Source: Macrosoma leucophasiata
Taxonomy: Eukaryota > Arthropoda > Insecta > Lepidoptera > Hedylidae
Length of the DNA: 64,000 bases
Assembly (NCBI GenBank): GCA_036365455.1
Contig: JAWQUS010000022.1
Location: forward strand, 6,572,001 to 6,636,000
Direction of reading: 5' to 3'
The first letter of the stretch is position 1, and every line of letters starts with the position of its first letter. The notes under the pieces were generated by a model. That model did no database searches, was not told where the DNA came from, and saw only the letters and a program-made list of their open reading frames with translations. This document shows, in pieces, positions 50,812 to 59,100 of this stretch. Position numbers and translations under genes: made by a program.

Positions 50812-50913
50812 TAGGTTGAGAGGTTTGTCAGAACCGGGATGTCTGGCGCTCTACACTCTCTGCCTACCCCGTTAGGGACCTGGCGTGAAGATACATACAT
50901 ACATACATTTAAA
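50812..50913 (+). mobile_element. LINE tail fragment
   Basis: GAGAGGTTTGTCAGAACCGGG, CTACCCCGTTAGGGACCTGG and ATACATACATACAT, equal to 47037-47128. Confidence 0.8.
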
Positions 50914-51238
50914 TAACATTAAACTGTAAATATGTATATATGTATATACTTATATTTTTGATATTATGAATATATTGTATGTATAATAATCTAACTATTA
51001 ATACTAATCATTGTTTGTCCGTTGACTAATAATATACTTACATTTTTTTTTCCAGATTTTGTGATTTTTTTGCTCCGAGTAGCTATTATTTTGTTTCTTT
51101 TTAATTATTAAATGTATATAAAAGCTTATTTTCCATTTCTTTGTAAATATTAATCAAACGTGATGCTGGCAAAATGCCTGCGGGCAAATGCCAAAACGCA
51201 AAAAAAAAAAAAGGTTTTTTTTTCTTTTAATTATTATT
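50914..51238. other. Unassigned AT-rich DNA
   Basis: T-rich and (TATA)-rich; ends in an A-run and T-run near 51195-51225. No gene. Confidence 0.4.
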
Positions 51239-51650
51239 ATGGCATCGCTATTACGCATATTGCCAGTGTCAAGTAAAACGATATTTCGTATTTATTTAAG
51301 CAGCGTAAAAGTTAGTATAATGTAGTCATCAAGTATAATAAGTAAGTATATAAGTTATCAAGTATAATATGTCAGTCAAGTGAGTTACAATCAAGTTATT
51401 CGAGTCCAGTAAAGCGATGGCTACTTTACCAGAACATTTACAATGAAGTTTTGGAGGCAACCTGAAAGGTCGTGTTTTCGCACTGTTATTCTATTTCACT
51501 ATACACGGGCACTGTAATAAACCTTTATCAAACAAAATGCCACCAACTTTATTCAATCTATCTTAAAAATACACCAAGAAAATGAAATAAAATAAGAGCA
51601 CCATACGCCTCTTTCAAGGTTCCCGCCAAAACTCTAGGATAAGGTTATTT

Positions 51651-52499
51651 CCAAGCTATATCAAAGGCTATACAACAAGGTGACAAGGTTCACAGATTAT
51701 ATAATTATCATAGTATTTTTACAAACGTTATAACAGGCGTATAACACACAAACATCAAAATCAAAATATGATTTATTAGTAGTAAATCTGCTTTATCTCT
51801 GTGTATAAATGTTTATTAGCAAGACTGATAATTTAGAGCTAGAATTAGAAAGACAGTAGTATGTAAATCTAGCAGAATTGCTTTTTCCCTTTGATGCGCA
51901 TATTTATTTATTTAACTTTATTGCAAACACAGATATGTTGTACAAAAGGCGGACTTAATGCTACCAAAAGGCATTGTCTACGCGCATTACAAAACTAGCT
52001 ATTTTAATAGCGTGTTTTGAATGAACTGACTAGCGATGGCCGTTGCGCGCAACGTAGACCGTGAACGTGATAGATCGTTTCATTAACTGGGTGGTAGCGG
52101 TTAGCGCATTTTTGATGCATTGAAAATTATCAAATTACAAAACTATCTACTTTATCGACGTTGCGAATGCGAATAAGCTTCAGCAAGTAAAACATACAGT
52201 GCGCTTTTTTTTTGTAGTGTTACGATATGATGATGATAGAGGTGATGATGATGATGACAGAACAGTGTTGAGTACTGTTACGTTATTCATATAACAATAT
52301 TAGAGGGCTGTTATCAGAGCCTACCTGTGATATGACTGGCGACTGTTATTTGAGCATATCATTGAGTGTTATTTTTAGGAACAGGTATTTGTTAACCGCG
52401 AGAGCAACAGTTATCTGTTATCTGCCTTCTACCTATGATTTTTAACTGTTCTGATAAATACGCTTCACCTCTACTGGTCACCCTGATTTTTGACCCTGA
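51651..52499. other. Unassigned DNA with a LINE tail scrap
   Basis: 51901-52005 reads, on the minus strand, GCATTAAGTCCGCCTTTTGT and an AAATAAATAAATA tail, the same LINE 3' end as at 40195-40300. A (GAT)-rich run is near 52225-52260. No gene. Confidence 0.6.
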
Positions 52500-52750
52500 G
52501 TAGTCTGAGGACATGTGAGTTTTGGCGGGAACGCGGAAAAAAGCTGTGTCGCTGCGCGATATTATTTTCAAAATTTGTGTATAGTCGCGTTTTATATGTA
52601 AAAGCGGTGGGATTTTTATCATAAAGCATTATATAACGTTTACGGGTGTAGGAAAGTGATATTATGAAGTGAAAAGTGATTTTTCGTGTTGCCTCCAAAA
52701 CTTCGTAAAAACTCCTAGTAAAGTCTCCATCACTTTACTGGAGCCATCTC
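52500..52750 (-). repeat. Diverged inverted copy of the 400-bp unit, next to PUS3
   Basis: Read on the minus strand: CCAGTAAAGTGATGGAGACTT, TTTTGGAGGCAACACGAAA, ATATCACTTTCCTACACCCG and GCGTTCCCGCCAAAACTC, in the same order as in copies at 49.7-51.7 kb. It may be the ancestral locus. It opens a short minus-strand ATG frame (METLLGVFTKFWRQHEKS) pointing away from PUS3, not conserved in the other copies. Confidence 0.65.
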
Positions 52751-53166
52751 ATCATATTCCACATGGAAACAAAGGACATTCATTAGTTTATGAAATGAAG
52801 AATTTATCAAATACTGAAGATTGGCTATCAAGGACTTGAATCTGAAACCGTAAAACAATTATTAAAAAAAAATGACCCTGATGACATGTGTCATGAACTG
52901 TCATGTGTCAAGTGTCATGTCAAAACGGGTTTGCCTGCTTGTCTTGAATTATTTTATTTTTAAGAAAAAGTTCTAAGGAAGAAGAAAAAGTTCTAAAATT
53001 TCTAAATGTTTCCTTAGTTCTTACAAATACTAGAAATATTCTTTATTGTTATTACCTTAATATTTTTATTCATATTGTATTCGTTTAGATAAGGTTATAA
53101 ATAAGTCATAGCATGGAAGGCAAGTAATCTAAAAACCTTTCATTTCTTAGTTTCTGTGCCATAAAA
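52751..53166. other. PUS3 upstream region
   Basis: AT-rich with TGTCATGTGTCAAGTGTCATG near 52890 and a repeated GAAAAAGTTCTAA (52970-52997). No TATA or initiator motif is convincing. The ATG at 53167 has GCCATAAAA before it and G after it, an acceptable insect start context. Confidence 0.4.
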
Positions 53167-56100
53167 ATGGACAAAATACCGCCAAAACAAAAGAAATCAA
53201 GAGGCGCCACCAAAGAAGACTTGCTTAAACTGGATAAAGACGTAAGTATTGTACTGTTTTAGAGCGTAAAGAACTTAACCTCTTTGTTCAATATTTTCTC
53301 TTCAATGTTACAAATTAGTGTGAATTTTCCACCAGAGATATGCTATGCAGCTATGCTGCGAAGATGTGAAATCTACGCTACGAAAATATGTGACCGTTTC
53401 CACTTATTAGTGGAAGCTTAGCTTAGCTAAGTATTTAGCTGTCCGAGGAAGATGCGCTGCCGCAAAGTGAGCGGCATACTGTAGGTACAGGTACTCTGCC
53501 CTGCACATAGCTAGACCACTCGCGACGGCATCCATAGCACGCATCCATAGCTCTCATAGCATAGGCACCACTGCATTACCTAATATACTTTGCCACTAAG
53601 TGGTAGTGTTCAGCACCATCCGTGTTCCGGTCAGGTGGTAATGTACGGCCCTGTAATTTCCCGCACGGAGGTATTACACCTTAGGCCTCGGAAGTGGCAA
53701 CGCATCTGTATTTTGACCTCTGGTCTTTGTGTAAGTGTCCATAGGCTGCAGTCATCACTTGATCAACGTAAACTACATGCTTGCTTGCCACTTTCATTTC
53801 ATAAAAAAACCTCACATCCATAGCACACATCCTTTCATATAAAAAACATATCTTAGCTGAATCCGTTTCCACCAGTACTAAGCTATGTGCGCCAATGAAT
53901 ATGATTGGTGGATATCAAACACATCCATAGCAACACAGTATAGCACATCTCTGGTGGAAAAGCAACCTTAGGATCTTACATGCGAAGACATATATAAATT
54001 CACTATAGGTTTATCAATGTTTGGGTGAACCTCCCGTACATTATATTGATAGATACATTCTTATTGTACTATTTATTTTTCGCAAAAACACATGCGAGTT
54101 AACTTTAGAAATTAAAGAAAAACAGAAAGAAAAATTTTACTTCGGGCAGGAATCGAACCTGCGATCTCAGGATAACCAGTCCAGCTGCTTTATCACTAAG
54201 CTACCAAAGTCCCACACTGATGCGTCAAATTTTGCTTTCCCTTTTTGATCCCTAACCGATGTGGGAATTCGGTGTTGCATGTTCAATTCCTGCCTGAACC
54301 CAAATTTTTCTTTCCGTTTTTTAATTTTCTATAACTTTGATACATTCTTATTTTTTATTTTATTTTTCCTTAACAGGCACTCGTAGATAAGATTCTACAG
54401 CTCGAAGCTCATAATTTGCAACTCAAGAATATTATAAGCAAAAATAATGCTGAAAAGAAAGGAGATACTGTAAATAACAAGAAATTTGACTTTGAGAAGT
54501 GAGTGCATCTTTTAAATTCCGTTTTTTTTTTTTCTTATAATTTGTGTGTGTCATTGATTCTTTGATTTTGATGTATTAAGGCCTACCCCGCATTAGGCGT
54601 GCGCGTACTTCGGGCGTGCGAGAAACGCGAGCGTGCTTCGTGAGCATCGCGTTTTACTGCCATGCGTCGCTCACACGCCCGAGTAGTACACCAGATGCAC
54701 ATAAAAGGTTACAGAAGAAGTCTAGTCAGTAACCTAGAAAGGTTAATGACTTAAGACTCCTCCATTTGTAAAAGAGAGAATGAAACATTCTGTTGTTACC
54801 TTTTTTAATTCTTAACTTTTTATTATTTGTTTTTTTTTGTGGTTTTATTTCACATTTTAATGAATATATCAATTTTATTCTTTTTAAATACCTACTACCT
54901 CTAAACTAACTACCTCAAAAATAAAAATGATTTCCAAATTATTAAATGAAATTTGTATCTAGCATCTTAAGAAAGTCATTAAAAAAATGTATTTATTGAC
55001 AAAAAAAACATACATCCTTTTAAATATTGACAAAATATATATATATATATATATTTTATGTTATGGAATTTGTAACCCACAGAAAGACCAAGGTCAAAAT
55101 GCAGATGCGTTACCAATCCTGAGGCGTAAGGTGTTATGCCTCTGTGCCGGAAATTACAGGGCCGCACATTACCACCTGATCGGAACACGATAGTACTGAA
55201 CACTACCATTTAGCGGCAAGTATATTAGGTAATGCGGTGGTGCCTACGCCCGCGAGCTCCGTCACTGGAGCTCTACCACCAGTAAAAATAATATCCATAG
55301 ATTCCTCAAAAAGACCTCATTCAATTAATAATATAGTTTTTAAAACTAGACTACCTATTTTATAAATTTACGTATTTTACTATTAATTTGACACTACCTG
55401 TTAAACAATACTTGGCTAGTCAAAAACAGATATTATGTGGGCTTTGAAACTGCCAGTGAATGACAAAGAATGTCCCATATTTTTTTGTTTAGTCTTATCT
55501 TGCCGTTTGTAAAACAGAGTATGGAACATTCTGTTGATACCTATTTTTATTATTAAGTATTTTTGGACCATTATTTATTTTATTTTGTTTTTATTTGACA
55601 TATTAATCAACGTATCAGTTGTTATTCGCTTTAACTTTATATTTGTAATTTCACCTATCACAAGCAAATTCTATTATTTCCAAGTGATTAAATAAATTTT
55701 AGAGTTTGACTTTGATGTTGAGCTATAAATGAATTACAGATGTCACCATCGTCGTGTGCTACTCCGTATTGTTTACTTCGGCTGGGACTACCACGGGCTG
55801 GCAGTCCAAGAGCATACATCCCAGACTATAGAGCACCAGCTCTTCCATGCCCTGACTAAGTCCTGCTTGATACAGAGCAGGGACACGTCACAGTACCATA
55901 GGTGTGGACGGACTGATAAAGGTGTTAGTTCTTTTGGCCAGGTGGGTTATTATATATATTTTTTAATGTAATGGAAGTGGCAAACATGCTTGCAATTCAC
56001 ATTGATGTTAAGTGATGACTGCAGCCTATAGACACCTACACAGAGACCAAGGTCAAAATGCAGATGCGTTACCACTCCTGAGGCTTAAGGTGTTATGCCT

Positions 56101-59100
56101 CTGTGCCGGAAATTACAGGGCCGTACATTACCACCCGACTGGAACACGATAGTGCTAAACGTACCATTTAGTGGCAATATATAGATACTAAAAATTGGGC
56201 TGTTGCCTAGCTTTCTTTATTGGTTTTCCAAAAAGTATACTACATACTAGTGGTAGAGCTCCAGTGACGGAGCTCGCGGGCGTAGGCACCACCGCATTAA
56301 TATACTTGCTGCTAAATGGTACGTTTAGCACTATCGTCCGGTCACGTGGTAATGTACGGCCCTGTAATTTCCGGCACAGAGGCATGACACCTGAGGCCTC
56401 AGAATGGGAACGCATCTGCATTTTGACCTCTGGTTATTGTGTAAGTGTCTATAGGCTGCAGTCATCACTTAATGCCTGAAGCCGCAATGGACCTGATTGG
56501 GTTAGAGAACAAGAAATCAATGTGAGCTGCATGCTTGTTTGCCTTTCAGTCTTATATAATTTTAATCAATGAATAACTCGCTTAGAATTATGCTTTATTT
56601 ACAGGTGATATCAATCACTGTGAGAAGCAAACATCCCCCAGATATACAACTTTCACACGATTCTATGTCATCCGAGTTGCGGTACTGCACGATTCTGAAC
56701 AAATTGTTGCCGAAAGACATCCGAGTGGTCGCCTGGATGCCTATACCTGTGGAGAAACCTGATTTTAGTGCCAGGTAAAGATTTTTGAATGAAGCGCGCA
56801 TGGCCCCGCGGCTGGTGTAGATCATAAGCCTACTCGGTTAAGCACTACGGCCGCGGTCGGGTAGTGTGATGGGTGACCGCTAGTGGCAAATTAAATGCGC
56901 GTTTCCGTGCTTCGGAGGGCACGTTAAGCCGTCGGTCCCGGTTGCTATCGATAGATAGCAGTCGTTAAACCGGAGGCCTTGGTGGAGTAAGCTCCAGGCC
57001 TCCCCCCCAAAAGGGGAGTGACTCGTCCCCAGTAGTGGGTCGTATAATGGGTTGCCATTATTATAAAGATGTTTTAAAAAAAAACGAATAAAGCGCGTGA
57101 TGCGCTACAGAGGATTGGTGGTTCGGGGATCGAGGCTTCCTCACTCCCTGGGTGTATCTGCCCCCGAAACGACGTCGTGATCCTTGTAGGGGTGCTGGTA
57201 CGCAGGAGTAACTCGCTGTGTTTTTTTTTTTTTACTTCAGTGCCCTTGCAGTCTTGCCAAACCATGGGTTTGTTCCTTTTAATCCTTCAAGGATCGTACG
57301 GGCACCGGCGGCGAGACAATTGAATTTCAATTGTCATATTTTTCTCGTGTCTGGAGAGATTAAGTTGTATTAGTAAATCATTTATCAAATCTACGATATA
57401 TTTTATTTAAAGAAAAATGGAAAGAAAAATTTGACTTCAGGCGAGACTCGAATTCGCGGCCTACTGGGAATCTAGTCCAGCCGCTCTTCCAATTGAGCTA
57501 CTGAAGTCCTGCCCGATTTGTCAAATCTTTCCTTCACATTTATTGCATTGCTTTATGGTAGCAGCAACGCCATCTATTGCCAACTATGCTAGATAGGAAA
57601 AAAAAATTCTTTCCATTTTTCTTTAAATAAAATATATTTCACAAGCATGTGTTAATGCGAAATAATATAAAACAATTAAATCTACGATATGTACGGCCCT
57701 GTAATTGCCGGCACAGAGGCATAACACCTTGGGCATCAGGAGTGGCAACGACCTCTGGTCACTGTATGTGAACTGAATGCGTGTTTGCCACTTGTCTAAA
57801 TTGGTGTTAAAATTCATACAAGGTTATGCCACGATACTTTTTAATTTAAATTAAAAAAAAAAAAGTCACGGAATGATACATTTTCGACTTTAATTGGATA
57901 CTACGGACTATTACTCAACATCCAAGTGAAATATAGTGACATCACAAACGTGTGCTAAACGGAAAACCTTTTAAAAGTGAAGTGTACAATAGTTTCCTAT
58001 CGACATCATAAGCTTATCTAATAAACAAATTGATGTTAATTAAAAGCTTAAAGAGAATTCAATTTTTTTCTCTTTGATAACCTCAAAAAATTGAAAAAAT
58101 AACCAGTCATTCTCTGTTCAATACGTAGAATAACGCCATCTACCGCGGAGTAGCCAAAGTTTGAGCCCGAACAAGGATAACAGCTAAGAATCAAGAAAGT
58201 TACATCACTGCAGCTACTCATCACTAGATGTCGCAAATAACATTTTAAATACTACACGAAATATAGTGGCAAGTTAAACAAGCTAAAAAAGTAAAAAATG
58301 GTTTGCATAGCTTGTAGAAAACCAGTAAACATCGCAGAACGCATTAGTTGTTGCTCATGCAAAGGTGCCTACCATTACAACTGTCTGGGAATTTCTACAG
58401 TACAATTCACATACATACGAGGATTTTTTTGGAATTTCTACAGTACAATTCCAAAAAAATCCTTAGAAATATGACTTTAATTGGAAATGTCCAGAATGTC
58501 ATAATATAACTAGACGTCCAAAAAATGACTCCACGCCGATTAGGAGCAGTATTCCGTACGAGAGGACCACGCAGGACTCGGTTTTTGACTGTAGTATACT
58601 CGGAGACACACCTGGACAAACTGAAAGAAAGCACTGCAGCTGAGACATCATTCAACCTAAAACAACTGAGTGAACTATTAGACAGCAAATTGGAAATGAT
58701 GCAAGACATGATAGTATCAAAAATAACTGCCTCTATTGAAGAGAAAATTGCTCTAACAATTAAGAACTGGAAAAAAACTTTGAAAGTAAATACTGTACTC
58801 TGCAGACCAGCCAAACGACCCTTCTATCTCGAGTGGATGAACTAGAGAAGAAAATAAAAAGATTACACAAAGATAAAATAAACTTGGAAACCGAAATACA
58901 CCAACTAACCAATAAAATTGGACCGTCAACATCAAACACACACCAATGTGATAACAGTAAAAAAATTGTATTATATGGGATAAATGAGATGCCATATGTG
59001 GACGAAAATATGCTACTCGACAGACTGCAAAACATGTTCGCAGAACTATATAATGTCAACCTACATGGCTATATTGAAGCGGCAACCAGAATTGGTAAAC

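Larger units (their letters stand above)
49700..51650 (+). repeat. Three direct copies of a ~400-bp unit
   Basis: Copies at about 49700-50105, 50152-50610 and 51239-51650. Each starts ATGGCATCGC.ATTA.GCATAT, includes AAAGCGATGGCTACTT.ACCAG, TTTTGGAGG.AACCT and TTCACTATACACGGGCACTG, and ends GGTTCCCGCCAAAA. First and third are closest and also share GGTTATTTCCAAG beyond the end. Between copies 2 and 3 lie poly-T and a LINE tail (50812-50913). A diverged inverted copy is at 52500-52750. A short ATG frame exists in copy 1 but is not preserved in the others. Confidence 0.8.

Noticed and set aside
52471..52698. First exon of a gene divergent from PUS3
   Set aside because: The minus-strand frames are not conserved in the three related copies and no splice or protein motif supports them; kept only as a question in the findings.
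53842..54020. A CRISPR-like or other regular array from the repeated CCATAGC motifs near 53530-53940
   Set aside because: The motif recurs irregularly within low-complexity intron DNA; no regular spacing and the setting is a eukaryotic intron.
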